A DNA stretch of 64,000 bases from Cyclobacterium xiamenense (GCF_009467825.1 NZ_WIOK01000017.1:1-64000), one strand, 5' to 3'; shown: positions 44,836 to 54,183, counted from the stretch's first letter. Numbers and translations are program-made. Notes: generated by a model from the letters alone, not told the origin.

Positions 44836-46118
44836 GATTTTAGTAGCGTTTCTTTTTTCATTGGAGAAAAATCCCGGTCTGCAGCTTTGGGAGTGGCGGA
44901 TGCTTTTCGGAGCAGATAGCCAATAACCGCTCGTTTTTTTTCGTCCATCACAGCTCGGTGATAGATGTAAAGGGCAAAGATCGTAGCGATAAGGTAATGG
45001 TAGTGGTAGACCGAATACCAGGTAAAACTGGTCAAAAGCAGGTACCATAGGTAATACTTTACATAGGCGAACTGCTCCGGAACCGGCAGCGTAAAGCTTT
45101 TGTACCACATCAGCATAAACCCCCCTATTGCAAAAATCCCGAACATGGCGTAAACCGCGATGATTCCGACATCGGAAAGAAAATACTCCTGCGTATTGCT
45201 GAGCCGCTCCATAAATTTTCCGTACCTGGAGATGCCCCAATTTGGAGCGCCATTTCCGAAAACCTGACTAAGAACATTGGGGGAAAAATCGGTGAGGAAG
45301 TATTCGCCCGCTTGAACGCGAATGTAGTTTTTTCCTAATTTGGTATCTCGTTGTTGTACTTCAATAACCCCGCGGATCATGGGGATGTCTGCATTGAGCA
45401 GGACAAGTACGCCTCCGGCAAATGCGCCCAAAATCAACGTTTTTTTCAGAATAGATTGACTTTTGAAGAAATGATAAAAGTATATCAGCACTACGCCGGC
45501 AATGAATTGCCTGGTGACCTGCATTATGGGTACGATGAGTCCCAGTGCTGCGAAACCCAGGTAGAGCCAACGGTATCGTACCGCTTGAGTAATTTTCGTT
45601 AAAGCAATAAAGATGGCCAGTATAAAGATCCCTGCACCGGGGAAAATAATGCGAATAGCTCCCCGCTGTTCGGAAAACTCCTCCCCTGAAATCGGTTTGC
45701 CAAATAGTACCGTGTGCGCATTGGCGTATTGAAAGAAATAGAGAATAACGTAAAGCACCCCATAGGTAAGAATGATTTTTTCAAGGGTACGAATGGGTAC
45801 TTTGAGATGAAGCAGTAGAAAAAACAACGGCCACAATATGTATTGGGAGGTTTCAAGCAAACTGTCTCTAAAGCCTTGTCCCCAGGAGATATAGGCCATT
45901 ACCATTGAAAAGATAATAGACAACGAAATCAGTTGTACCGGGAGCACAAAACCACCCTTCCTGTCAAACATGTATACGATTGCGACCAATACCGATCCCA
46001 TGACTGCGGCAAATTCAAGGTAGTTGACCAACTTTGCCGGAATGAATTTTGCATCAAAAAAATTCAAACTGATTGCGATCAACAGAACCAGGTAGACGAC
46101 GAGTAGATTTGCTTTCAT
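44832..46118 (-). CDS. wzy: EPS polymerase (Wzy-like), multi-pass membrane protein
   Basis: A 428-residue protein with about 11-12 membrane helices and one larger external loop (near 235-300, GVIEVQQRDTKLGKNYIRVQ). Wzy proteins are too divergent for firm motif calls; topology and place between the flippase and glycosyltransferases support the role of joining undecaprenyl-linked repeats in the periplasm. It overlaps both neighbours by four bases (ATGA), so the three are translationally coupled. Confidence 0.72.
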   Translation of the reverse strand: MKANLLVVYLVLLIAISLNFFDAKFIPAKLVNYLEFAAVMGSVLVAIVYMFDRKGGFVLPVQLISLSIIFSMVMAYISWGQGFRDSLLETSQYILWPLFFLLLHLKVPIRTLEKIILTYGVLYVILYFFQYANAHTVLFGKPISGEEFSEQRGAIRIIFPGAGIFILAIFIALTKITQAVRYRWLYLGFAALGLIVPIMQVTRQFIAGVVLIYFYHFFKSQSILKKTLILGAFAGGVLVLLNADIPMIRGVIEVQQRDTKLGKNYIRVQAGEYFLTDFSPNVLSQVFGNGAPNWGISRYGKFMERLSNTQEYFLSDVGIIAVYAMFGIFAIGGFMLMWYKSFTLPVPEQFAYVKYYLWYLLLTSFTWYSVYHYHYLIATIFALYIYHRAVMDEKKRAVIGYLLRKASATPKAADRDFSPMKKETLLKS

Positions 46119-47518
46119 GTTGATTTAGCCAAGGTGTAATTTTTGAAAAAATACATACCGGTAAGGAGCAAGGCTGCAGCAGCCATCACCGCTTTGTAGC
46201 CCACATGCAGGTCGCTGGCGACATAATAGGAGGTTACAAACAATACGGCTGCAGACAACCACATCAGCCCGCGGTCTTCTATCGCGACGTGCAGCGTTTT
46301 TCCAAATACATACCAGAGGTATAGCTGAAAAAAAGCAAAGGAAAAAACCATTCCGGAAGCCAGGCCCAGTGCTCCGTACTGGCTACTGAAGAAAAGGATA
46401 GGTGTTGAAAACAGGGAGTTGACAATTCCCAGACGAAGAATCTTTTTCTCGTTGTCAGTAGCTCCAAAAATGGTCCCAATCAAACTGTCCACGGAGGTAA
46501 GAAAAAGGTACCAAACCTGTAGCTGGCAAACCAACACAGCGGGTAGGTAGCTTTCGGGAAAAATCAACCCAAACAGCTCTTTGGCAAATAGTGTGAAAAG
46601 AAAACACAATAGCATGCCCAACAGCATGTAGTATTTAAACCCAGCGCTTATGTAGTTCCTAAATTTTGTTTTGTTGGAAACCCACAGTGCCGACAGGTTT
46701 GGAAAAATGGTAACCAAGCCAAAATCAAGGACAAACGCAATCGGTCCGGTAAGCCGTTCGGACAGGTTGAAATACCCAATTTCTTCTCGTGTGGAATGGA
46801 TATCCAAGAAGTTGTTTGTGAGTTTCGTGTAAGGCAGCATCACCAAAACCAGAGCCAGATAGGGCCAGCTTTCTTTTAACAGCGAATGGGAGGAAGCGAA
46901 AAAATTGTTCATTTTCCCCAGTATCAGCCCCTGTTTTCGTAGAACGATGTGAAACACGAGATTTTTCAGAAGATTCAGCGCCAGGAAAGAATAAAACAAG
47001 AAGGCGACGTTCAAGGTCGATGCCGGCAATAAAAATATCCACAAAAACCAAAGAATACTGAAGCTGAGGTTGATGACCGAAGGGGGAAGCATTTTCTGGT
47101 GGCCCAGAAATGCAGTTTCAAAGAGCTTGCCTAAACAGGAAATAAGTGCAAAAAGAAACACAAAAAGCAGTTCCTCTGCCTGAAGGTTTCCAAGGAAATA
47201 ATTGTACACCAGGTAGCAGCCTCCCAGCACTAGAAGTGCAAGGGTCCGTAACAGCGCACCGTTATAAATCAGGTCCCTGGATCGGGAGGGATCCCTGGCT
47301 ATAGACCGTATCACGATGTTTCGGATACCCAAATCACCGACCGTAAGGAGTAAGGTTCCCTGGGCTATCATAAACGTGTACAGCCCATAGTCGTCCGGGT
47401 GTAGGATTTGGGTAATTTTCAATACTGTCAGTAAACTAATTAATTGCGACAGTATACTACCGATGGTTAGGTATGAAAAATTCCGAAAAACTGTATTTTG
47501 AAAAATTTTTTTGATCAC
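46115..47518 (-). CDS. wzx: Oligosaccharide flippase (Wzx-like, MOP superfamily)
   Basis: A 467-residue integral membrane protein with about 12-14 helices and the polysaccharide-synthase N-terminus (FRNFSYLTIGSILSQLISLL, then PDDYGLYTFMIA). It should flip lipid-linked repeat units across the inner membrane before Wzy acts. It overlaps the GT14 gene before it and wzy after it by four bases each. Confidence 0.87.
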   Translation of the reverse strand: MIKKIFQNTVFRNFSYLTIGSILSQLISLLTVLKITQILHPDDYGLYTFMIAQGTLLLTVGDLGIRNIVIRSIARDPSRSRDLIYNGALLRTLALLVLGGCYLVYNYFLGNLQAEELLFVFLFALISCLGKLFETAFLGHQKMLPPSVINLSFSILWFLWIFLLPASTLNVAFLFYSFLALNLLKNLVFHIVLRKQGLILGKMNNFFASSHSLLKESWPYLALVLVMLPYTKLTNNFLDIHSTREEIGYFNLSERLTGPIAFVLDFGLVTIFPNLSALWVSNKTKFRNYISAGFKYYMLLGMLLCFLFTLFAKELFGLIFPESYLPAVLVCQLQVWYLFLTSVDSLIGTIFGATDNEKKILRLGIVNSLFSTPILFFSSQYGALGLASGMVFSFAFFQLYLWYVFGKTLHVAIEDRGLMWLSAAVLFVTSYYVASDLHVGYKAVMAAAALLLTGMYFFKNYTLAKST

Positions 47519-48420
47519 GACAGGTATGAATTGGAATGTTCCTTGTGAAGTAGCTCTTTTTTAATCAGACTCACCAGGTCTCTGGAGGCAGGGTAATCAA
47601 ATCTTCTGGCAAACAGTTTAGGTGACTTTTGCAGTGTGGAAAAGTCTGATTTATCCAAGGTTGCCGGACTGTTTCCATTTCGGTATTCCCAAAGGACCAG
47701 GGTCAGCGTATTCCCAACGATCGACGTTCGGTAGGGTGAATGCATCAAGAGGGTTTGAACGAGAATTTCCTCTGCGCATAAGGTATACCGAAGGCGTTTC
47801 AAAATAGCGGGATTATTCCTGATTTCATCGAGTACGTATTGTACGCAACTGCTGCTAAGTGACCACCATACCGACCCGCCGTACAGTGTAGGAAATAGGT
47901 CGAATGGTTTTCGTTTGATTCCAAAAAACCGCTGAAATCGTACAGTGGCATTTATGAGTTTTTTACCCATGCGGGTCTTTCGATCAAACGTATCGTATGG
48001 ATTGAAATAATTTAGCCGATCAAGGCCCCCATCCGTCCAACGGGAAGACGGTAGCGGAAAATACTCAATGAATTGTTTTCCATCATTCCTTTCGAAAAAC
48101 TCCTTTATTTCCCGGCTACTTTTTATCGGCAGGTCCTGTCCACTCATGGTGTGGATGTATCCGACCTCCCTGTTTTTCACGGCTTCCCCTGCCAAATGGA
48201 GTATGGCTTTCAGGAGATTCAGACCTCCCCAGTTGACCGTGTATTTACGGCTTAGAAATACGACGTTTTTCTTCTGCGAGAGCGCCTCGATGATATCGCT
48301 GCTGACCGCACTTTTTTTGTCGATGTGAATGTAAAACAGAAAGTCATCGTCCAAAATGCTTATGTAGTCAAACAGGTGATGGATGTTTTTGTAGGCCAAA
48401 AATAATACAGCGTGCTTCAT
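47515..48420 (-). CDS. GT14 family beta-1,6-N-acetylglucosaminyltransferase-like enzyme (proximal copy)
   Basis: A 301-residue protein with VLFLAYKNIHHLFDYI, FYIHIDKKS, NWGGLNLLKA, TMSGQDLPIKSS, DGGLDRLNYF and GGSVWWSLS. The same segments occur in the gene at 38448, so the two are paralogues at the two ends of one operon. Here it is second after the tyrosine kinase (35-base gap) and coupled to the flippase. It likely adds a repeat-unit or branch sugar. Confidence 0.87.
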   Translation of the reverse strand: MKHAVLFLAYKNIHHLFDYISILDDDFLFYIHIDKKSAVSSDIIEALSQKKNVVFLSRKYTVNWGGLNLLKAILHLAGEAVKNREVGYIHTMSGQDLPIKSSREIKEFFERNDGKQFIEYFPLPSSRWTDGGLDRLNYFNPYDTFDRKTRMGKKLINATVRFQRFFGIKRKPFDLFPTLYGGSVWWSLSSSCVQYVLDEIRNNPAILKRLRYTLCAEEILVQTLLMHSPYRTSIVGNTLTLVLWEYRNGNSPATLDKSDFSTLQKSPKLFARRFDYPASRDLVSLIKKELLHKEHSNSYLS

Positions 48421-48455
48421 GGCTGGTTGAAAAAAAATAATGAAGACTGAATTTC

Positions 48456-50801
48456 TTAAATCGTAGCGGTTTTTTTGGTATAGTAGTCCCCGTATCTATA
48501 TCCGTAGCTATGTTCGGACTTGGCGTCGTTTAGCACCAAAACGGGGTTCCTGAACTTGCCCTTTTCGGCAATGTCATTGATTAACGTCAAGTGGTTGGGT
48601 TTTGTGTAGTAATACCGAACGACGTATGCAAGCATGTCCGCATACGGCGACAAGGCGAATGCATCAGCAACGAGTCCTATGGGGGCGCTGTCAATCAGTA
48701 TATGGTCAAAGGTGCTACGTAGTTCCAAAAATAGTTCCTCCAGTCGCGGGCTATTCAACAGTTGTACCGGGTTTTCTGGTAGTTTTCCGGCACTTACCAG
48801 AAAGATGTTTGGGTTATCCTCAGAAAGAGTGAGAATATCTCGAGCGGAAAAACGCTCGTCTGAGAGGTATTCACTAAGGCCCGGTTTGGTAGGTTTTAAT
48901 CCAAGTTGGTTAAAAACAGAAGGCTTTCGAAGATCAAATTCCAGAACAACGATTTTTTTACCGGATAGGCCAATGGAACGGGCCAGATTGATGCTGAAAA
49001 AAGTCTTCCCTTCTCCGCCGATGCTGGAGGTAGTCAGAATCACCTGATTGGATTTTCTCATGGAGGCAAATTTCATGTTGGTCCAGATCAGGTTTACCTG
49101 TTCTCCAATAAGCGATCGCCGGTTGAAATTACCTACGTACAGATTTTTCTTTTTCTCATGCGAAATTTCCCCCATAATTGGTACCTGACTAATTGCTTCC
49201 ACTTCATTTTTCTGGCCTATTTTACCGAAGAAATAGCTGTTTAGGTAGATGAGTCCAAAGGGTACACCGATACCAAGGAGTAGCGCAAATGCCACGATCA
49301 ATTTTTTCACGGGGTGTATAGGGTATAGGCCCGCCATGGGTGGGTCGATGATACGGGCGTTGGACACCGAAGTGGCGGCTAGCGAGAGGACGGACTCTTC
49401 CCGCTTTCGCATGAGGTATTGATAATTTTCCTGTTTGGTGGCCTGCTGCCGGGTAATGGCTAGTAGTTCACGCTCAATTTGCGGCACCCGATTTGCCCGG
49501 TCTTCTATTTTCATGGAGTTTTCTTCCAGACTCTTTTTCGCAATTTGGATGCTTCGTTTATTGCTTTGGATGTTTTCCAACAGGTCGGATTTCAGGCTGT
49601 AAAGCTGTTCGTCCAGATTTTTCACCAATGGGTTGTCTGCAGTGGTTCCATTGAGAAGCCGCTGCCGGTCACGTTGCAGTTCGTTGTATTTTTTTACCAG
49701 ATCCGATAGGGTGACATCGTCGATTAACAGCGACCCCTGCACCATTTTAGACGGATTGTTCTGATCCGTAAGGTTTTCTTCCAGGTTGTTTAGCACCTCG
49801 ATGTGTATGTCGTATTCTGCAAGTTTTTGCTTGGCGGTGCTGGAATTTTCCAGGTAAAGCTGGGACTCCGCACTTAGGTCGGAAATCGAATTTTCGTTTT
49901 TATAGGCTTCCACCGCCTGTTCGATTTCCGCCAGTTCTGCGGTGAGCTTCGCCATTTGTTCGTCAACGAATGACAGCGTATTTGCTGCCGTTGAATTGAC
50001 ATTTTTCAAGGCTTCACTATTATAGGTTTCCGCCAACTTCGCCAAAATCAGCTCTCCTTTTTCAGGAATGGACGCTGGTAAGGACAAGGAAATAACCGTG
50101 GATAGTTTGTTAGTCGGCTCGGCTTGAATGTCTTCGCTGTAAGAAAATGCCATCTCCCGCATGTCATTGAAAGTAAAGAAAAGGGTGGTTGGAAGGGATT
50201 CAACACGCTCTTCTTTCAGCTGAATAGTAAATTCGCCGTAAAAATTGGATAGATTTTCGCCGAACTGGTGTTGACTCCTTTTCCCCTGCTCGGTTTCTAA
50301 AATAAACGAATTCTCGTCAAGTATTTCCAGGCGCACCATTCCCGGGAAATTTTTTGGACGATCGCTTAGCTTGGTGTAGGAGATCGTTACTGGAACGGCT
50401 TCTCCAAAAAGCTCCCGATACCTCCTGAACCCGTCCGCTACAAAAAAAGAATTGTAAAGGTTTAAATTTTCCAGAACCTTCCTGATCAAGGAAACGGACG
50501 TCAATACTTCTATTTCATTTTCAATGATATTGCTTGTTTGGTACCCGTCCAGGTCGTCCAAAACCGCGTTGGTCGAAAAACCTCTCTTCGCTTCCTCTCC
50601 CGAGTTGATTAGCAATGTAGCGGTAATTTCGTATTGTTCCGGAGTGTAGTAAATATACGTAAAGGCCGCCCCAACGAAACTAAATATGCCGATCAAAAAA
50701 AGATACCAAAGCCGAAGGTATTTCTTAAAATAGAAAGCGAGTGGGACCGCACTCGATTTTTTTACATCAATATCCTGGGTTAATAAATCTCTGATTTCCA
50801 T
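48456..50801 (-). CDS. wzc: Wzc-type chain-length determinant / tyrosine autokinase
   Basis: A 781-residue inner-membrane protein controlling EPS polymerisation and export. A cytoplasmic N-terminus and first helix (LWYLFLIGIFSFVGAAFTYIYY), a large periplasmic Wzz domain with coiled coil (about 250-470), a second helix (LIVAFALLLGIGVPFGLIYL) and a BY-kinase domain are seen. Walker A is SSIGGEGKTFFSINLA, A' is VVLEFDLRKP and B is HILIDSAPIG. The C-terminus has the expected tyrosine cluster (HSYGYRYGDYYTKK). It is the first gene of the operon, with a 658-base leader region. No OPX (Wza) partner is encoded in the window. Confidence 0.94.
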   Translation of the reverse strand: MEIRDLLTQDIDVKKSSAVPLAFYFKKYLRLWYLFLIGIFSFVGAAFTYIYYTPEQYEITATLLINSGEEAKRGFSTNAVLDDLDGYQTSNIIENEIEVLTSVSLIRKVLENLNLYNSFFVADGFRRYRELFGEAVPVTISYTKLSDRPKNFPGMVRLEILDENSFILETEQGKRSQHQFGENLSNFYGEFTIQLKEERVESLPTTLFFTFNDMREMAFSYSEDIQAEPTNKLSTVISLSLPASIPEKGELILAKLAETYNSEALKNVNSTAANTLSFVDEQMAKLTAELAEIEQAVEAYKNENSISDLSAESQLYLENSSTAKQKLAEYDIHIEVLNNLEENLTDQNNPSKMVQGSLLIDDVTLSDLVKKYNELQRDRQRLLNGTTADNPLVKNLDEQLYSLKSDLLENIQSNKRSIQIAKKSLEENSMKIEDRANRVPQIERELLAITRQQATKQENYQYLMRKREESVLSLAATSVSNARIIDPPMAGLYPIHPVKKLIVAFALLLGIGVPFGLIYLNSYFFGKIGQKNEVEAISQVPIMGEISHEKKKNLYVGNFNRRSLIGEQVNLIWTNMKFASMRKSNQVILTTSSIGGEGKTFFSINLARSIGLSGKKIVVLEFDLRKPSVFNQLGLKPTKPGLSEYLSDERFSARDILTLSEDNPNIFLVSAGKLPENPVQLLNSPRLEELFLELRSTFDHILIDSAPIGLVADAFALSPYADMLAYVVRYYYTKPNHLTLINDIAEKGKFRNPVLVLNDAKSEHSYGYRYGDYYTKKTATI

Positions 50802-51459
50802 GACTGTAAGTGAAAGAATATTCGGTTAAAAACGGCTAGCGTACCTCCTTGCCGGTACACAACTTCGTCTGGTCAATCACATGGATGTGATCAACTATGT
50901 ATTTGTTCCAGTTTTTTTGTCTTGCTGTTTTCCTGAAACGTCTTCTGCTGTTTTAAAAAAAAAACATATTTAAATACTCTAGCGATGACTAGAAATAGTT
51001 AAATATTACCTACCTCACAGCAAATTATGCTGCTTTAGGCTGCTATCGATTGTAAATCTTTTTTGTGTATTTGAAATACATTTTTACAAATGTAAAATAA
51101 TAAATCTGATAAAAAAAAATTTCTTTTCAAAAATGTTACCTGATTGAAATCAGTTTTTCTTTCTGTAAATAATGCAGTGATGATTTTGGAGGGACAGAAG
51201 TTGGGAAACACAGCTTGGTTTTTTTATCATTTTACCTATTTAGTATATATATACCATTAATTTTATAGGGAATAGGTTTATTGATTTTTTATTTGGTACA
51301 TGATGTGTAAAACAAAGAAATACCTACCCGCGAAACAATAAAGGTTCCTCTAAATCAGGAAATTTTTTATCCTATTAAAACACTAATTAAATAGGTATAT
51401 AGATTAAGTAAGTATATTTTGTAAAAAATATTAAATAATTAGAAAAAATAGTCTAAATA
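50802..51459. promoter_or_regulatory. 658-base AT-rich leader/promoter region of the EPS operon
   Basis: This is the longest non-coding stretch in the window. It holds the palindrome ATCACATGGATGTGAT (50876-50891), a T4-A10 tract (50951-50964), the operator-like site at 51066-51080 with an adjacent TACAAATGTA inverted repeat (51086-51095), a small hairpin with a rightward T-rich tail (51140-51165), and long A/T runs to 51459. It fits a long leader subject to antitermination plus a regulated promoter. No protein gene was supported; a 26-codon frame at 51180 is unconvincing. Confidence 0.6.
51066..51080. promoter_or_regulatory. Operator-like palindrome TGTATTT-G-AAATACA
   Basis: A perfect 15-base palindrome with both arms identical to the site before the lyase gene at 35723. 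It lies 265-279 bases upstream of the wzc start codon, with a second inverted repeat beside it. This is presumably the binding site of a shared regulator. Confidence 0.55.
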
Positions 51460-52359
51460 TTATTTTCTTGACTGTTTCAATTTCCAATAGCGCATGAGAC
51501 CACTTACCGACATCCAGCTCGGATTTGCAAGTTCATAGCATTCCCGTAGATGTTTCCCCACGCCCTGATCTATCAGTTGCTTTTCGGTATAGGCCATAAA
51601 ATCTTTGGTAATTACTTCGGGCGCGGTGCCATCGTCAAACCGGATTTTCATCCATGCGGCCCATTCGTCCATCGTTCGCTCCAGTTCCTGAAAGTGATTG
51701 GAAATATCCGAGACGGTGCCGTAGTGTGTCAGGTACAACCTGTCTGGTTCAAGTGCGCGAATTTTGGCGATGGAATCCTTCCAATCTTCCAGGTCAATAT
51801 CTGGAGGCGGGCAGGGAGGGACCACCGGGCCGCTGTGAATTTTTACACCAGCTACATCTCCCGTAAATAGGTTGTCGTCCAATTTCCAGGCTACGTGGTG
51901 GATGGCGTGGCCAGGTGTATGCACCGGAACAAAAGTCATTTTCCCCAAAAGTACCGCTTCCATATCGCTGGAAGCGATAAGGTTGGTTGACTCAATGGGA
52001 TTCATGCTCCCCCAAAGCGCCTGCATATTGTCTTTCCCGTAGATGCGGGCGGCGGATTGCCAGAGTTTCTCCGGATTTGCCAGATGGGGAAGCCCCAGCG
52101 GATGTACGTAGATGCGTGCGCCTGCCTCCGCCAATTTCCAGGCGGCACCGGCATGGTCAAAATGAATATGTGTCAGCAATACTGCGTCGATATCCTCGGG
52201 CCGGAGGTGGTGGCGTTGAAGTTGGTGTACCAGTTGAGGCCAGGTACTTTCAGGTCCCGTTTCAACCAACACGTGGTGGTTTTGATCGGAAACCAAAAAA
52301 CTAGCAATGGTATTGGCTTCTTTTTGAAAATGGAGGTCCAGGCTACGTATGGTATGCAT
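51460..52359 (-). CDS. MBL-fold metallo-hydrolase
   Basis: A 299-residue protein of the metallo-beta-lactamase superfamily with THIHFDHAG (about 64-72), a further histidine in VPVHTPGHAIHHVAW, and FTGDVAG carrying the bridging aspartate. The fold resembles glyoxalase II and related hydrolases; the substrate is unknown. The start codon shares a base with the YedK-type gene stop, so both are coupled. No clear terminator was seen in the AT-rich stretch that follows. Confidence 0.88.
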   Translation of the reverse strand: MHTIRSLDLHFQKEANTIASFLVSDQNHHVLVETGPESTWPQLVHQLQRHHLRPEDIDAVLLTHIHFDHAGAAWKLAEAGARIYVHPLGLPHLANPEKLWQSAARIYGKDNMQALWGSMNPIESTNLIASSDMEAVLLGKMTFVPVHTPGHAIHHVAWKLDDNLFTGDVAGVKIHSGPVVPPCPPPDIDLEDWKDSIAKIRALEPDRLYLTHYGTVSDISNHFQELERTMDEWAAWMKIRFDDGTAPEVITKDFMAYTEKQLIDQGVGKHLRECYELANPSWMSVSGLMRYWKLKQSRK

Positions 52360-53057
52360 TATCCAAATAGAGTATAGTTTCCAAATTGGTCCATGGGCAA
52401 GGTCTTTCGGATGACATAGGGATTGTCATTAGCCACCTGGTTCACCATTGGGGAGACTGTATAGGTCATCATTTCCTTATCGGGATAGGGTTGCAGCATT
52501 TCAAGCAATACGTTTTCCGGTGTTTGAGGGTCCAGCCAGGTTGCTTCCTGACCGGGGGGGAGTATGACGGGCATCCTGTCGTGGATTTCGGAGGCGAGTT
52601 GATTCGGAGCGGTGGTTAGAATCAAAAAGGTGTGGGCAATGTCGCCGTTTTCAGTCTCGTACTCTTCCCAAATTCCTGCAAAAGCAAATAGTTCTTCCCC
52701 ATGAAGAACGAACCGGTAAGGGACTTTCGTTTTCTTTCCGATTTTTTTCCATTCGTAAAAGCCATCGGCTGGCACCAGGCAACGATTTTTCTTAAAGGAC
52801 GTTTTAAAGCTTATTTTCTCCGTGATGGTTTCCGAACGGGCATTTATTAGTTTACTGGCGACGGGTTTGTTTTTTGAAAAGGCGGGGGTTATCCCCCAAT
52901 AAAAATGGGAAAAGCCTTTGGGGCTTTCGCCAGTAATGACGGGCACCAGTTGCGCAGGAGCAATGTTATACCTGGGTGCAAAGGGTTCCAGCATCTCAGC
53001 AGCGAATCTGTTTTCAAGTTCTGTTTTTGACTTGGCTAAGGAGTATCTTCCACACAT
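52359..53057 (-). CDS. SOS-response-associated peptidase (YedK/HMCES/SRAP family)
   Basis: A 232-residue protein with the hallmark MCGRYSLAKSK, in which C2 becomes the N-terminus and forms a thiazolidine crosslink with abasic sites in single-stranded DNA. Other active-site parts are INARSETI, CLVPADGFYEWKK and the histidine in IHDRMPVIL. It protects abasic sites during replication. It is coupled to the MBL hydrolase gene behind and lies 41 bases after the YheT gene. Confidence 0.95.
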   Translation of the reverse strand: MCGRYSLAKSKTELENRFAAEMLEPFAPRYNIAPAQLVPVITGESPKGFSHFYWGITPAFSKNKPVASKLINARSETITEKISFKTSFKKNRCLVPADGFYEWKKIGKKTKVPYRFVLHGEELFAFAGIWEEYETENGDIAHTFLILTTAPNQLASEIHDRMPVILPPGQEATWLDPQTPENVLLEMLQPYPDKEMMTYTVSPMVNQVANDNPYVIRKTLPMDQFGNYTLFG

Positions 53058-53098
53058 AAAGGTTTTGTTTTTTCTTGAGCGAGTTACCTCGATTAAAG

Positions 53099-54061
53099 TT
53101 AATTTCCAGATTGAATAAATTCAAGTGCCCTGATTTCGGACCAGTACCGCTCGTTTACCGTTCGCGGACCAAACCCAACGTGGCCTCCCTTCAATGGAAA
53201 TTCCATCCGCAGGCCATCTGCCGTTTCCTTCTCGCTTTTTGGATAACACGTTGCACTCAAAAAAGGGTCATTCCGGGCGTTTAATACAAGTGTGGGATGA
53301 CAGATTCCCGATAAAAACTGCAGGGAGGAACACTTTTTGTAGTAATCGGCTGCGTCTTCAAATCCGTGTAAAGGCGCTGTAAATGCCTCATCAAATGCAC
53401 GTAGGGTACGGATTTGCCGGAGGTTTATTCCATGGGTGATTTCCGGGAAGCGCAATTGTTTTTGCCGGATTTTTTGCTTCAGTGAGCGCAGAAAATGCAA
53501 GGCATACATTTTATTAACGGGTTGGTCTATCCGGTCACAAGAGCCAGCCAAATCCAATGGGACCGAAATAGCGACCGCTTTTTTTATTTTCTGATGACCC
53601 GGCCATCTATTTTCACCCAGGTATTTTAGGGTGAGGTTGCCTCCCAGACTAAAGCCGATCAAAAACAGTGAGCGGTAGGAATGCTGGGCATGGACCACGA
53701 CCCGTTCCAGATCTTCGGTGGCTCCGGAATGGTAGAAAACCAGTTTTTGGTTCATGGAACCGCTACATCCCCTAAAATTCCAGTTTAGCACATCGTAGCC
53801 GTTGGAAAAAAAAACTTCCGCCATGCCGCTCATATACGGGCGACGGCTATTTCCCTCCAACCCGTGGCTGATAATGACCAATTCCTGACTTCCCTGCCTG
53901 AGCCAATCCAAATCGAGGAAATCCCCGTCTGTCGTGTTAATCCGTTCTCTTTCAAAAGGTAAGGGTATATTTTTTCTAAAAAGCGCGGGAAACAGGGTTT
54001 GAAGGTGGCCGTTAAATAAAAATCGGCGTGGGTGGTAAGGGAACTCTTTTGAAACTGGCAT
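53099..54061 (-). CDS. YheT-family alpha/beta hydrolase
   Basis: A 320-residue soluble alpha/beta hydrolase. The oxyanion region is ISHGLEGNSRRPYMSGM, the nucleophile elbow is GFSLGGNLTLKYLGE and the acid/His part includes LNARNDPFL and KGGHVGF. This matches the YheT (AB-hydrolase EstB-like) group. It is a probable carboxylesterase of unknown substrate. It starts the three-gene run with YedK and the MBL hydrolase. Confidence 0.9.
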   Translation of the reverse strand: MPVSKEFPYHPRRFLFNGHLQTLFPALFRKNIPLPFERERINTTDGDFLDLDWLRQGSQELVIISHGLEGNSRRPYMSGMAEVFFSNGYDVLNWNFRGCSGSMNQKLVFYHSGATEDLERVVVHAQHSYRSLFLIGFSLGGNLTLKYLGENRWPGHQKIKKAVAISVPLDLAGSCDRIDQPVNKMYALHFLRSLKQKIRQKQLRFPEITHGINLRQIRTLRAFDEAFTAPLHGFEDAADYYKKCSSLQFLSGICHPTLVLNARNDPFLSATCYPKSEKETADGLRMEFPLKGGHVGFGPRTVNERYWSEIRALEFIQSGN

Positions 54062-54116
54062 TCAGCGTATAGGGCATTCCGTAAACATTTCTTTACGTGA
54101 AAATACTATTATTAAA

Positions 54117-54148
54117 TTTGAATAAACATCTTTTAAGAACTATTTTTG
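54117..54148 (+). promoter_or_regulatory. Promoter of the pyruvate dehydrogenase E2 gene
   Basis: TTTG (54117-54120), a 20-base spacer and TATTTTTG (54141-54148) give a full match to both Bacteroidota promoter elements. The start site should be near 54155, leaving a leader of about 30 bases. Confidence 0.7.
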
Positions 54149-54183
54149 GATTGCTGAATAAATGAATTCGAATAATTTAACTT

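Noticed and set aside
51140-51165. Rightward terminator-like hairpin in the EPS leader
   Set aside because: Stem of five to six bases and no rightward transcript known before it; kept only as part of the leader description.
51180-51260. 26-codon rightward frame in the EPS leader
   Set aside because: Too short and aromatic/AT-driven to support.
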